Shown here piece after piece: positions 1 through 7,355 of a DNA stretch of 64,000 nucleotides. The notes beneath the pieces are model-generated. The model searched no databases. It had not been told where the DNA came from and worked only from the letters and a program-made list of their open reading frames with translations. The position numbers and the translations under genes are program-made. Each line of letters opens with the position of its first letter. The first letter of the stretch is position 1. The DNA is from DATFTE01 sp963802575 (GTDB lineage Bacteria > Acidobacteriota > Terriglobia > Terriglobales > Acidobacteriaceae): assembly GCA_963802575.1 (NCBI GenBank), contig CAWDJF010000005.1:1-64000 (forward strand), in the 5' to 3' direction.

Positions 1-344
1 ATGCCGGCACCCAAAGCCAGAATTCCCCACGAGACCGGACTGGTAGTGTTGCCGCGATAGCGAACCAGGCTATAAAGCACCAGAACGAACCCAATAACGA
101 TGAGGCCCGCAAGCAAGCGCGACCCATAGTGATCCACGGGGTCGAATTTCGACACGTCCTGCTGGGCATGAGCCGCCACCGGAAGCATTACGAAACCCCA
201 CAATACCCCCAGGCCCGATTTTGCCAGTCCCAGACACTGGCGGATGTGGGGAGGCCTACGGAGAGCCCGAACTTGCGGTTTTTCGAACTTAGCTTTCTGT
301 GGGGACACGCCCGCTACTGGCGCGTTGCGGGGGGTCCTGAACAT
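1..344 (-). CDS. Membrane-anchored protein, N-terminal part only (cut by window edge)
   Basis: An open frame starts at an ATG whose complement is 342-344 and runs off the left edge, giving about 114 residues. An AGGAG Shine-Dalgarno lies 8 nt upstream. The first 40 residues are basic. A hydrophobic stretch at about residues 41-60 ends in AHA-QQ and looks like a signal peptide with an unusually long n-region; the ATG at residue 53 is an alternative start. The sequence DVSKFDPVDHYGSR follows, then a second membrane span at about 77-93 and a basic RYRG turn, so the visible part is probably periplasmic-loop-then-membrane. I do not recognise the family; it could be a subunit of a membrane redox complex, but nothing visible proves this. 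Confidence 0.5.
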   Translation of the reverse strand, partial: MFRTPRNAPVAGVSPQKAKFEKPQVRALRRPPHIRQCLGLAKSGLGVLWGFVMLPVAAHAQQDVSKFDPVDHYGSRLLAGLIVIGFVLVLYSLVRYRGNTTSPVSWGILALGAG

Positions 345-926
345 GTGCGCTTGCTCCTAAAAGGAGGTGAAAACCAAATTGTTAGAATTCTCACCGCACA
401 CGACAGGCCAGAATCCATGTGGATATGTTAAGTCTTGGGGGTCGTGGTTAGATGTTTTAAAGGAAAGGGTTTAGGGGACATTGAGGGAATGTGAAAGCGG
501 ATCGCGAACCGCGAGATATACCCGTGGCATGCAGACGTATGCACGCATTGCGCAATTAATTGCTCAATGGGCACACTACTACGCCTGATAGATGAGGTGA
601 TTCGCCAACTGGGAGAAAGTTACAGTCGAGAGCCGGATTTTTAGAAAATAATTTCGAACCGTCCGAATGCCTACTCGAAGGATGATGACCCTTTGGGTAC
701 TGGCTCTAGGTGGGTTAGAGCCTTCCTCTGCTATACTAATTGGGACGCTTTTGCCACGGTTTGCTCGTGACGCGGTGGTCACGCACTTTGACCAGATTCA
801 TCTCCGCCTTTCCTGCCCGCCGTTTCTTTGCGTGAAATTCAACAATCAAATGTGAGCGGCATGGCAGCTCTCGACGTGTGTCAGAGTGTGCGTGACAACA
901 AGCCCCTCCAGAAAGAAACAATTAGA
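345..926. other. Gene-poor stretch upstream of the helicase
   Basis: No open frame here has a convincing start. The stretch separates the divergent left-edge gene from the helicase and so should carry both promoters. A TATACT hexamer near 733 is a possible -10 for the helicase, but no good -35 pairs with it. A 12-bp palindrome, GCAATTAATTGC, lies near 552-563. The long leader before the helicase would fit post-transcriptional control, but no defined RNA fold was recognised. Confidence 0.4.
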
Positions 927-2123
927 ATGACCACATTTTCAGAACTGCCTCTATCTTTCGCATTGCAGCGGAAGCTGGAAGCAGCTCAATTCATTAACCT
1001 TACACCGATCCAGGAACGTGCAATTCCTCCCGCCCTCGAGGGGCGAGATGTCATTGGTACTGCCCAAACGGGCACCGGAAAGACGCTGGCGTTTCTCATT
1101 CCGCTGATTGAAACCCTACAACAAGAACCGGCAGGACATACGGTCGCTTTGGTCTTGCTGCCGACGCGTGAACTCGCCATGCAGGTGCACGAACAGTACG
1201 AGCAACTGCGAAGCAAGACCATGCCAAAGGCAGCGCTGGTGATCGGCGGCGTTTCTGAGAAAGCGCAGATTCAGGGCCTTCGCGCCGGCTCAGGTCTAGT
1301 GATTGCGACCCCGGGACGATTGCAGGATCTGATGACGCGCAAGTTTGCCGATCTGCGATACGTCAAAGTACTGGTGCTGGACGAAGCCGATCGCATGCTG
1401 GATATGGGATTCTTGCCGGCGATCCGGCGGATTCTCGCAGTGCTCCCACAGAAGCGGCAGACTCTTTGCTATTCGGCGACGCTCGAACAGTCAGTCGCGG
1501 GATTGGTTCACGACTACATGCGGGAACCGGTGCGGGTTGCGCTGGGCTCAGTGCTTAAGCCGGCGGAGAGCGTACAACTCAAAGCGTACGAGGTGCGACC
1601 GGGAGAGAAACTCGGCGTATTGCGAAGTTTGCTCTATGCAGAGAAGGGGCAGACGCTGATCTTCACCCGCACCAAGCGGGGCGCGGAACGGTTAGCCAGA
1701 GACTTGGTGCGTGACGGATTCAGCGCCGGCATCATCCATGGCGATCGCTCGCAATCTCAGCGTAATGCAGCGTTGACGGGATTCCAGGAAGGTCGAGTCC
1801 AGCTGCTGGTTGCAACCGACATCGCGTCACGCGGTCTGCATGTGGACGATGTAGCTCATGTCATTAACTATGACTTGCCGAAGATGGCTGAGGATTTCAT
1901 CCACCGCGTAGGCCGTACAGGCCGGGCAGGATGCCAGGGCCACGCTACCACGCTTGTGGCCGGAGCCGAGGTGCTCGAACTGCGCCAGATCGAACGCGCT
2001 CTGAAGTTGAAGATTGAGCGCAGGCAGATCGACAGTGAGGGATTGGAACAGCCGCGGAGAGCGATTCAAAACACTCTGGCGTCGCGGACCCTGACCGCAT
2101 TGCCGGGAGAGGTATTCGTCTAG
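927..2123 (+). CDS. DEAD-box ATP-dependent RNA helicase (RhlE-like)
   Basis: Unwinds RNA duplexes using ATP; RhlE-type enzymes act in ribosome maturation and RNA turnover in the cytoplasm. All helicase motifs are present in order: Q motif (F..L..TPIQ), AQTGTGKT at about residues 46-53, PTRELA, TPGR, DEAD in VLDEADRMLDMGF, SAT, LIFTRTK, DIASRGL and HRVGRTGRAG. The length is 398 aa, with only a short tail after the two RecA domains, so this is a minimal helicase core. An in-frame TTG at 828 would add 33 residues that do not resemble the family. The ATG at 927, just before TFSELPLS, is preferred, although its ribosome site (AGAAAGAAA) is weak. It is followed directly by a strong terminator. Confidence 0.93.
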   Translation: MTTFSELPLSFALQRKLEAAQFINLTPIQERAIPPALEGRDVIGTAQTGTGKTLAFLIPLIETLQQEPAGHTVALVLLPTRELAMQVHEQYEQLRSKTMPKAALVIGGVSEKAQIQGLRAGSGLVIATPGRLQDLMTRKFADLRYVKVLVLDEADRMLDMGFLPAIRRILAVLPQKRQTLCYSATLEQSVAGLVHDYMREPVRVALGSVLKPAESVQLKAYEVRPGEKLGVLRSLLYAEKGQTLIFTRTKRGAERLARDLVRDGFSAGIIHGDRSQSQRNAALTGFQEGRVQLLVATDIASRGLHVDDVAHVINYDLPKMAEDFIHRVGRTGRAGCQGHATTLVAGAEVLELRQIERALKLKIERRQIDSEGLEQPRRAIQNTLASRTLTALPGEVFV

Positions 2124-2130
2124 ATTGCGA

Positions 2131-2170
2131 AACGGGCCGCCAGAGCGTCATGCTCGGCGGCCCGTTTCTT
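2131..2170. terminator. Terminator between helicase and converging small gene
   Basis: AACGGGCCGCC (2131-2141) pairs with GGCGGCCCGTT (2157-2167), followed by TTCTT. The stem is 11 bp, GC-rich and nearly perfect. The A-run on the other side lets it work in both directions between the two converging genes. Confidence 0.85.
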
Positions 2171-2366
2171 AGTTCTCCTCTGAATCAAGCCCAAAGAGCG
2201 CGGCTTGTGCCGCCGCATGCTCCCGCAATTCTTCCATCTCATCGAGACTGCCTTCAGCAGGCTTCTCTTGTTTCCGTTGGTTCTTTCGCTCTAGTTTGTC
2301 GCGTTGCTTTTGTTGGCGAGTCTGTTCTTTCTGCCGCTTGGTAAAAGTTGATCGGCCTCTTGGCAT
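2169..2366 (-). CDS. Small highly charged protein (65 aa)
   Basis: The product is 65 aa. Its N-terminal half is very rich in Lys, Arg and Gln (KRQKEQTRQQKQRDKLERK), and its C-terminal half is acidic and Ala-rich and reads as an amphipathic helix. It has no membrane span or Cys. A GGAG about 11 nt upstream may serve as ribosome site. It lies downstream of the RRM gene on the same strand and could be the last gene of that operon; the basic arm would suit RNA or ribosome contact, but this is inference. Family not recognised. Confidence 0.6.
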   Translation of the reverse strand: MPRGRSTFTKRQKEQTRQQKQRDKLERKNQRKQEKPAEGSLDEMEELREHAAAQAALFGLDSEEN

Positions 2367-2447
2367 GCCCTTGTCTCCATAGGTTGGTTGGTCATCGCCG
2401 GCAGATGTCTCTGCATCCGGCGGAATAGTTTTCGCGCGCTCTAGAAA

Positions 2448-2804
2448 TTACCAGCGCGGTTCGCGTGGCTGACGCGGATGTCCGCGATAGTCGTCGCGTC
2501 CACGGCCGCCGCCACCGCCGCCAAAACGCTGTCCCCCGCCTCCGCCCTTGGGGCGATCCGTCTTGGGTTTGGCTTCGTTGATAGTCAAGGCGCGGCCACC
2601 CAATTGGGTTCCGTTCAAGGCCGCGATGGCCTTTTCCGCTTCTCCGGCATCGGTCATTTCCACGAATCCGAAGCCGCGCGATCGGCCCGTCTCCCGATCG
2701 GTGACGAGGGTGACTTTTTCTACCGCGCCGTGTGGCTCGAACACGTTGCGCAGCTCAGCTTCGGTGGTGTTGTGCGGTAGATTTCCGACGTAAAGGTTCT
2801 TCAT
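2448..2804 (-). CDS. RRM-domain RNA-binding protein with glycine-rich tail
   Basis: A single RNA-recognition motif fills about residues 2-80, with RNP2 as LYVGNL and RNP1 as RGFGFVEM. A low-complexity Gly/Arg tail follows (GGGGGQRFGGGGGGRGRDD), the architecture of bacterial cold-inducible Rbp proteins. The length of 118 aa is typical. It should bind single-stranded RNA and may act as an RNA chaperone. The ribosome site AGAGAGGAA is strong. The start ATG overlaps the stop of the upstream pseudo-receiver gene as ATGA, so the two are translationally coupled and presumably work in one pathway. Confidence 0.9.
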   Translation of the reverse strand: MKNLYVGNLPHNTTEAELRNVFEPHGAVEKVTLVTDRETGRSRGFGFVEMTDAGEAEKAIAALNGTQLGGRALTINEAKPKTDRPKGGGGGQRFGGGGGGRGRDDYRGHPRQPREPRW

Positions 2805-3400
2805 TGCAATTCCTCTCTAAGTAGTTCATCTAAGGTACGGGATGGAGCTGCGGCGCGTTTCGCGTGCCTCATTTCCAGGTCTCGTGGTGGATCGGGCCGT
2901 TCACGCATAGCGCTGGTGCGTGCACTGCAGGCAGAGCGGACAGCCGAGATTCGCCGCGACGCCTCGAGGATACCCCAGCGTTGAGGCATGTCGCCCAAGT
3001 CCGCGGAAAGCGCCTTTCTCACATCGCCGACCAGAGACTGGTCCAAATCGGCGGGAGACTCTGCGTCTGCATTGGGTGAATGCGCGAGGTATTCGGGCTT
3101 GCCAACCAGGAACGCAAGCTGTTGCGGAGGAATCGCGCTGCGAACATCTCCACAAAAGTCGTCCCGCAAGCCTATGTCACTCTGCACATTGAGAAGTACC
3201 AGATTGTACAGGTCCGCGCGCCACCAGGAACGGGCTTCCGCGATATCGGCGGCGCAGTCAACCTCAATGCCCAGCTTTCGCATGATCTCCGCCCGCAACT
3301 CGCGCTTACGCGAGGAGGTGTCGATCAAGAGCACGCGCTTCTTCTTGATGGACCCGGGAATGGGCATTGAAACTGCCAAATCCACGACGGGGCCGGTCAT
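2801..3400 (-). CDS. Receiver-like protein with phosphoacceptor Asp replaced
   Basis: About residues 19-105 follow a response-regulator receiver fold: KRVLLIDTSS as beta1, then helix 1, LYNLVLLNVQSD at the usual phosphoacceptor strand, and LAFLVGKPEYL with the conserved Lys. The expected Asp after the third strand is Asn (LLNVQ) and the beta1 Asp pair is reduced to one, so normal phosphorylation looks unlikely. The C-terminal 80 residues are basic, Arg/Ala/Ser-rich and unlike a known output domain. The start is set by the ATGA overlap with the 52-aa gene upstream; its own stop overlaps the RRM start the same way. A phosphorylation-independent regulator of the RRM protein is possible (inference). 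Confidence 0.7.
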   Translation of the reverse strand: MTGPVVDLAVSMPIPGSIKKKRVLLIDTSSRKRELRAEIMRKLGIEVDCAADIAEARSWWRADLYNLVLLNVQSDIGLRDDFCGDVRSAIPPQQLAFLVGKPEYLAHSPNADAESPADLDQSLVGDVRKALSADLGDMPQRWGILEASRRISAVRSACSARTSAMRERPDPPRDLEMRHAKRAAAPSRTLDELLREELQ

Positions 3401-3555
3401 GCCGACACCGTTTCCGGCTTCGCTGCCTTGGGAGGCTTCGCCGAAGCTGGTTTCGCATTCGCATTGTCGAACAATTCGCGGTTTCGTTTCCGGCGAGAGA
3501 TCTTTTGCTTGCGCTCCCGATTGAATCTGGACTTGTCGCCATTTATCGAGGACAT
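3397..3555 (-). CDS. Small basic protein (52 aa), first gene of a coupled trio
   Basis: This frame, too short for usual ORF cut-offs, encodes 52 aa. It begins MSSINGDKSRFNRERKQK, continues with an RRKRNRELF helix, and ends in a Lys/Ala/Pro tail. It has an excellent ribosome site, AGGAG seven bases before ATG (3553-3555). Its TGA overlaps the ATG of the pseudo-receiver gene. The strongly basic N-terminus suggests nucleic-acid or ribosome contact; family not recognised. The chain of overlaps 3555-3397, 3400-2801 and 2804-2448 implies one mRNA and coupled translation of all three proteins. Confidence 0.72.
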   Translation of the reverse strand: MSSINGDKSRFNRERKQKISRRKRNRELFDNANAKPASAKPPKAAKPETVSA

Positions 3556-3605
3556 CGTGAACTCCTGCCGTGCGATTTTGGGTGGATCAACGAACTGCCG
3601 GACAA

Positions 3606-3944
3606 CTACGACCTTCCCGATGCCATCATCACACGGGGTGTGAGCATCAGGAGCGCCGCGGCGAACAGCGCCAGAGTCGCCATGTCAAGAACGGATACGA
3701 GAAAAGGGGAGAACGGGCTTAACTGGAATGGAGTGAATATCCCCAGAGCCACCAAGAAGAGCAACGCCCAAATAAGCTTGCCGGCGAACAGGCTGCGAAT
3801 AGCTAGCGTGACGGTTGCCAAAGAAACCACGACGCAAACCGCCGTCCGGTAATCGGTCGGAGAGCGGAATAACACAGCCGCTGCCAGCGTCAGGGTCGCG
3901 ATCATAGTGAGCACACGGGTCAAAACAAAGGTCTCCGACAGCAA
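3606..3944 (-). CDS. Small membrane protein with about four spans (DUF6804-like)
   Basis: About 112 aa, mostly hydrophobic. Spans lie at roughly 12-27, 34-50, 56-74 and 83-103, with an AGKLIWALLFLVALGIFTPF segment like that in small DUF6804-type proteins (recalled pattern, not searched). The start is unclear. The longest frame opens with TTG at 3944; a second TTG at 3923 has GGAGA in front of it at good spacing; an ATG lies at 3905. It is upstream of the 52-aa gene on the same strand and may share its transcript. No catalytic residues are visible. Confidence 0.6.
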   Translation of the reverse strand: MLSETFVLTRVLTMIATLTLAAAVLFRSPTDYRTAVCVVVSLATVTLAIRSLFAGKLIWALLFLVALGIFTPFQLSPFSPFLVSVLDMATLALFAAALLMLTPRVMMASGRS

Positions 3945-4218
3945 TCAAGGCCGTTTCTCGCGCAGCTCAAAAGTATGGGCAAAACGCGCGCCTCTCGATC
4001 TCTCAATCGCGAAGGCGCAAGTGTTCGGTTGGCGTGGCTTCGAGGTTAAGTATCCTCAGTATACGCTGTTTCCGCGAGGCACGCTTGCGCGCCGCAACGG
4101 AGCGAAGGTCTCCGTGCACCATTGGTCCACGACCGGCATGCTGTGCAGCGAGTCTCGCCGAACTGATTGCCAATTGTGCGAGTTACGCGTAACATCAAGA
4201 CATGCCTTGGTCCGCACC

Positions 4219-4596
4219 GTGTCTCTTCGGCGGACCTCGCTTTTTGCTCCCTATCCCGGTGGGCACGCTACGAATGGATTCACTCTGACACGCGACGACG
4301 CCAATACAGGCTACGCCATCATCCGGCACAACATCCGCACCTACCGTTCGGATGGAGTGGTCGAAGTAGTTCGTGGCAAACAGAACGCCCAAGCCGCGGT
4401 GAAAAAGTGGGAAGATTCGCAGGACTCGACGGATCATCACGAGGGCTGGCGTTACTTCTCCGAGAGCACCGATTTGAAGGCAGGAACCGATCCCGCCGAG
4501 GCCACGCGCCACCGCCAGGTGACTCTCGAATCGCGGGAATCAAAGGCCCTGGAAAGCGATCCCCAGATTCGCCCCTCGTCGAATTTCCGAAAATAA
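4219..4596 (+). CDS. Small hydrophilic protein, start unresolved
   Basis: The frame ending at 4596 is open from 3907, but only the downstream part looks like a protein. From about 4270 it reads TRDDANTGYAIIRHNIRTYR, then AAVKKWEDSQDS, HHEGWRYFSESTDLKAGTDP and a charged C-terminus. The composition is that of a soluble cytoplasmic protein. The most upstream start I would accept is GTG at 4219, which has no clear ribosome site. A different frame just upstream reads RWARYEWIHSDTR, so a small frameshift near 4275 is also possible. No family recognised. Confidence 0.4.
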   Translation: MSLRRTSLFAPYPGGHATNGFTLTRDDANTGYAIIRHNIRTYRSDGVVEVVRGKQNAQAAVKKWEDSQDSTDHHEGWRYFSESTDLKAGTDPAEATRHRQVTLESRESKALESDPQIRPSSNFRK

Positions 4597-4605
4597 TCTT
4601 CAGAA

Positions 4606-6039
4606 TCAGAATATGTCGCGCAATCGCCGGATGCCCTCGGCGATCGCGGTTTCATTCATGCGCGAATAGCCGAGCATGATTCCGGTTCGCCGCGGTTTCT
4701 TCATAAAGTAGGGAGAAATTCCGTAGACGCCGACTCCCTTGGACGCGGCAGCTGTGATCAGAGACTCTTCCGTCGTTCGTTTCCTGGGCCAAAATACGAC
4801 GTGGGCACCTGCTCCGGTGCCGGTCACTTCGACCCTATCGCGCAAGTGAGTTTGAATCGCGTCAAGCAATGCGTGGCGGCGATTTGTATTTCTTTTTCGA
4901 ATGCGGCGCAACGAACGCTCGTACAAGCCGCTGGAAATGAATTGCGCGAGGGTTTCCTGCTCCAACGTGGCAGTGTGCCGGTCGCAGAGCCACTTGGCGG
5001 CGGTAAAGGCCGCTACTAACCGCTGGGGAGCGATGAGATAGCCGATACGCAGCGAGGAAAAAACCGTCCGGGAAAAAGTCCCGATGTAAATGACGCGGCC
5101 CTCCCGGTCAAGACCCTGGAGAGACTCAAGCGGTTGGCCTTCGTAACGGAACTCGCCGTCGTAGTCATCTTCAATGACAATCGCGTTGCGGCGCTTAGCC
5201 CAGTCGAGAAGGGCGACGCGGCGAGACAAAGGAAGAATCGTTCCCGTCGGGAACTGGTGCGAGGGCGTGACAAAAGCCAGGCGGGCGCCCGGCGGCAGCT
5301 TGGCTGGATCGAGGCCATCGCGGTCGACGGCGACAGGAAACAAGCGAGCGCCGGCCGCGCGAAGAATCTCGCGAGTGCCCTGGTAGCAGGGATCTTCGAT
5401 GGCGATCCTATCGCCACGCTCGAGCAGCACGCGGGCAATCAGGTCCAGCGCCTGCTGCGATCCGTTGACGACCACTACTTGCGTGGGATCGCAGGCGACG
5501 GCGCGAGAACGGCGCAGATGACTACAGATGGCCTCGCGCAAGGCGGCATTCCCGCTCGCCGGACCATAATCGAGTTCCGAAACCGGAGCTCTTCGCGCAC
5601 AGCGCAGAAGAATGCGGCGCCACATCTCAAAGGGAAAAGTGTAGAGATCACTGCGGCCGTATGCGAAATCGTAGGGGAGGGAAGGCGTGCGGCGTTGTGG
5701 GAAATTCATCTTCTCCCAGGCAGAGGCTGCGGACGTTCCGAAGCGCGACAGATGGAGCTTTGCAGAATCTGCCGGCCGAGCCGATTGCCTCGCTCCCACC
5801 TCGCGAGAAACATAGGTTCCCGAACCTGCGCGGCCCACGGTATAGCCCTCGGCCAGCAATTGATCGTAGGCCAACAGCACCACAGTTCTTGAGACTCCCA
5901 GCTGCTCGGCCGCATCTCGCGTGGATGGAAGTTTGTCCCCGCCCCGAAAGGCTCCCGAGAGGATTGCCTGACGAAAGCCCAGGTAGACCTGCTGGAACAG
6001 GGGGCCAGCTCGTCTCTTAAGTGGTATTACAAGGGACAT
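4606..6039 (-). CDS. MocR/PdxR-type regulator (GntR HTH + aminotransferase fold) lacking the PLP lysine
   Basis: The product is 477 aa. A winged-helix GntR domain occupies about residues 10-75 (LPSTRDAAEQLGVSRTVVLLAYDQL), then a linker and a fold-type I aminotransferase domain. The cofactor-pocket signatures IEDDYDGEFRYEGQPL and SLRIGYL are kept. The lysine that forms the aldimine with pyridoxal phosphate, normally in GTFSK, is Arg here: GTFSRTVFSSLRIG, with codon CGG at about 5070. MocR proteins are dimeric, ligand-sensing regulators that often act on a divergent gene. Here the divergent gene encodes a secreted protein, and the 76-nt gap carries repeated GTGGT motifs. Without Lys the protein may bind PLP only non-covalently or not at all. 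Confidence 0.9.
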   Translation of the reverse strand: MSLVIPLKRRAGPLFQQVYLGFRQAILSGAFRGGDKLPSTRDAAEQLGVSRTVVLLAYDQLLAEGYTVGRAGSGTYVSREVGARQSARPADSAKLHLSRFGTSAASAWEKMNFPQRRTPSLPYDFAYGRSDLYTFPFEMWRRILLRCARRAPVSELDYGPASGNAALREAICSHLRRSRAVACDPTQVVVVNGSQQALDLIARVLLERGDRIAIEDPCYQGTREILRAAGARLFPVAVDRDGLDPAKLPPGARLAFVTPSHQFPTGTILPLSRRVALLDWAKRRNAIVIEDDYDGEFRYEGQPLESLQGLDREGRVIYIGTFSRTVFSSLRIGYLIAPQRLVAAFTAAKWLCDRHTATLEQETLAQFISSGLYERSLRRIRKRNTNRRHALLDAIQTHLRDRVEVTGTGAGAHVVFWPRKRTTEESLITAAASKGVGVYGISPYFMKKPRRTGIMLGYSRMNETAIAEGIRRLRDIF

Positions 6040-6065
6040 AGAAAGTGGTCATTCCAAAATACCAC
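6021..6065. promoter_or_regulatory. Candidate MocR operator in the divergent gap
   Basis: GTGGTAT (6021-6027) is repeated in direct orientation as GTGGTC (6045-6050) and inverted as ATACCAC (6059-6065). MocR regulators commonly bind such repeated half-sites between themselves and a divergent target. The site covers the start of the mocR gene and the presumed promoter of the secreted-protein gene. Binding is inferred. Confidence 0.5.
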
Positions 6066-6115
6066 AAGGTGCGAGATTCTCGTTGAGCGAGACGAGACTC
6101 GCACAGGGAGGAAAG

Positions 6116-6694
6116 ATGAAACAATTTTTGTTGCTGGGAGCGCTGGTTCTGTGGTCGTGTGTGTTGGTTGGGCAGACGGATGCCAACAAGGCCGCCGCGA
6201 GCGAGGCCCGCGATGGGCAGCACGATTTCGATTTCGAAATCGGTACCTGGAAGATTCACCTAAAGAAATTGATGCATCCGCTGACCGGTTCCACGACATG
6301 GGTCGAATTTGACGGTACCTCGGTGACTCGCAGGGTCTGGAACGGTAAGGCGAATCTGGAGGAGTTCGAGACGGATGGTTCGGCGGGCCACATCGAGGGG
6401 ATGACGCTGCGTCTTTACAATCCCGACGCGCACCAGTGGAGTCTTTATTGGGGGACCAGCAAAGCTGGCGCTTTGGGACTCCCTACGATCGGCGAGTTCA
6501 AGAATGGACGCGGCGAGTTTTATGATCAGGAGCCCATCAACGGGAGAGCTACCCTGGTTCGATTTGTCTGGTCGGAAATTACGCCGACATCGGCTCATTT
6601 CGAACAATCGTTCTCTGATGATGGAGGCAAGACCTGGGAGGTAAATTGGATTACCGATCAGACGCGAGTGAGTGAAGGCGCCGGGACGCGCTGA
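6116..6694 (+). CDS. Secreted DUF1579-like protein, copy 1
   Basis: The product is 192 aa from ATG 6116, which has GGAGG six bases upstream. Residues 1-20 form a signal peptide (MKQFLLLGALVLWSCVLVGQ). The mature part has the HDFDFEIGTWKIHL opening typical of DUF1579-like, lipocalin-shaped proteins, then TLRLYNPDAHQWSLYW and a closing FSDDGGKTWEVNWI. These proteins probably form a small beta-barrel in the periplasm; the ligand is unknown. A clear paralogue lies at 43152-43727. It is divergent from the MocR regulator, its likely controller. Confidence 0.8.
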   Translation: MKQFLLLGALVLWSCVLVGQTDANKAAASEARDGQHDFDFEIGTWKIHLKKLMHPLTGSTTWVEFDGTSVTRRVWNGKANLEEFETDGSAGHIEGMTLRLYNPDAHQWSLYWGTSKAGALGLPTIGEFKNGRGEFYDQEPINGRATLVRFVWSEITPTSAHFEQSFSDDGGKTWEVNWITDQTRVSEGAGTR

Positions 6695-6782
6695 ATCACG
6701 CTTTGGGCCCTTTGGCGGTCGGCGCGTTTGATGTTAAACTCCTCGCCCTTGATACATTTCTGGAGCAAACGAGGAGTTGCAG

Positions 6783-7238
6783 ATGATTGAAATATTAAGA
6801 GGTGACGGAGGGAGCGGATTCGGCTTCAAGGCCAGTGGTGCCGTAACCGCAGAGGATGTCAAAGCCATCGAGCCTCAGATCGAGCGCGAAATCGCGCAAG
6901 CTCATAAGCATCCCATCGGAATTCTGATCGATATGACCGCGGTAAAAGATGTGGATTGGAAGGCGCGTTGGGAGGAGTTACGCTTTCTGCGCAAGTTTGG
7001 CGATCCCATCGCGCGAGTCGCAGTGATCGGTGCTCGCACATGGGAAGAGCTGATGGGCGATATCGCTGGCGCGACAGTTTTGATGCAGGCCGATATCCGC
7101 TACTTTCAGCCGAAAGAAATCATGCATGCGTGGCATTGGGTCAAGACTGCCAAGTATGCAGACGATCTTCCAGTCCGCCAGATCCTTCCGCCCGGACACT
7201 TGATGAGCGGTTACAATCCCGAATACTCGGGCCTATAA
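6783..7238 (+). CDS. SpoIIAA/STAS-like domain protein
   Basis: The product is 151 aa. The ATG at 6783 is chosen because GAGGAG lies six bases upstream; a TTG at 6777 overlaps it poorly. The sequence GFKASGAVTAEDVKAIEPQI, HPIGILIDMTAVKDVDW, RVAVIGARTWEELMG and IRYFQ follows the SpoIIAA-like fold (lipid-carrier or anti-anti-sigma relative). Members of this family are usually single-domain cytoplasmic proteins of about 120-150 aa and unknown role. It is a single-gene unit ended by a terminator. Confidence 0.75.
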   Translation: MIEILRGDGGSGFGFKASGAVTAEDVKAIEPQIEREIAQAHKHPIGILIDMTAVKDVDWKARWEELRFLRKFGDPIARVAVIGARTWEELMGDIAGATVLMQADIRYFQPKEIMHAWHWVKTAKYADDLPVRQILPPGHLMSGYNPEYSGL

Positions 7239-7261
7239 ATCCGCAGATCTTTCGCTAAGTG

Positions 7262-7300
7262 AATCCTCCGCTCCTGCGTAGAGGAGCGGATTTTATTTTG
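7262..7300 (+). terminator. Rho-independent terminator after the SpoIIAA-like gene
   Basis: TCCGCTCC (7267-7274) pairs perfectly with GGAGCGGA (7283-7290), followed by TTTTATTTT. The loop is TGCGTAGA. Confidence 0.88.
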
Positions 7301-7332
7301 CGTCGCTCGTGTGCGATAACCGCACCTCAAGT

Positions 7333-7349
7333 TTTGTCTCAATGACAAA
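7333..7349. promoter_or_regulatory. Small palindrome just before pcaH
   Basis: TTTGTC (7333-7338) and GACAAA (7344-7349) are separated by five bases and end seven bases before the GTG start of pcaH. It could be an operator of the protocatechuate operon or a hairpin beside the AAAGG ribosome site. No regulator gene lies next to the operon. Confidence 0.4.
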
Positions 7350-7355
7350 GGTAAA

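Noticed and set aside
552..563. GCAATTAATTGC palindrome as an operator
   Set aside because: Short and isolated; common by chance in AT-rich stretches.
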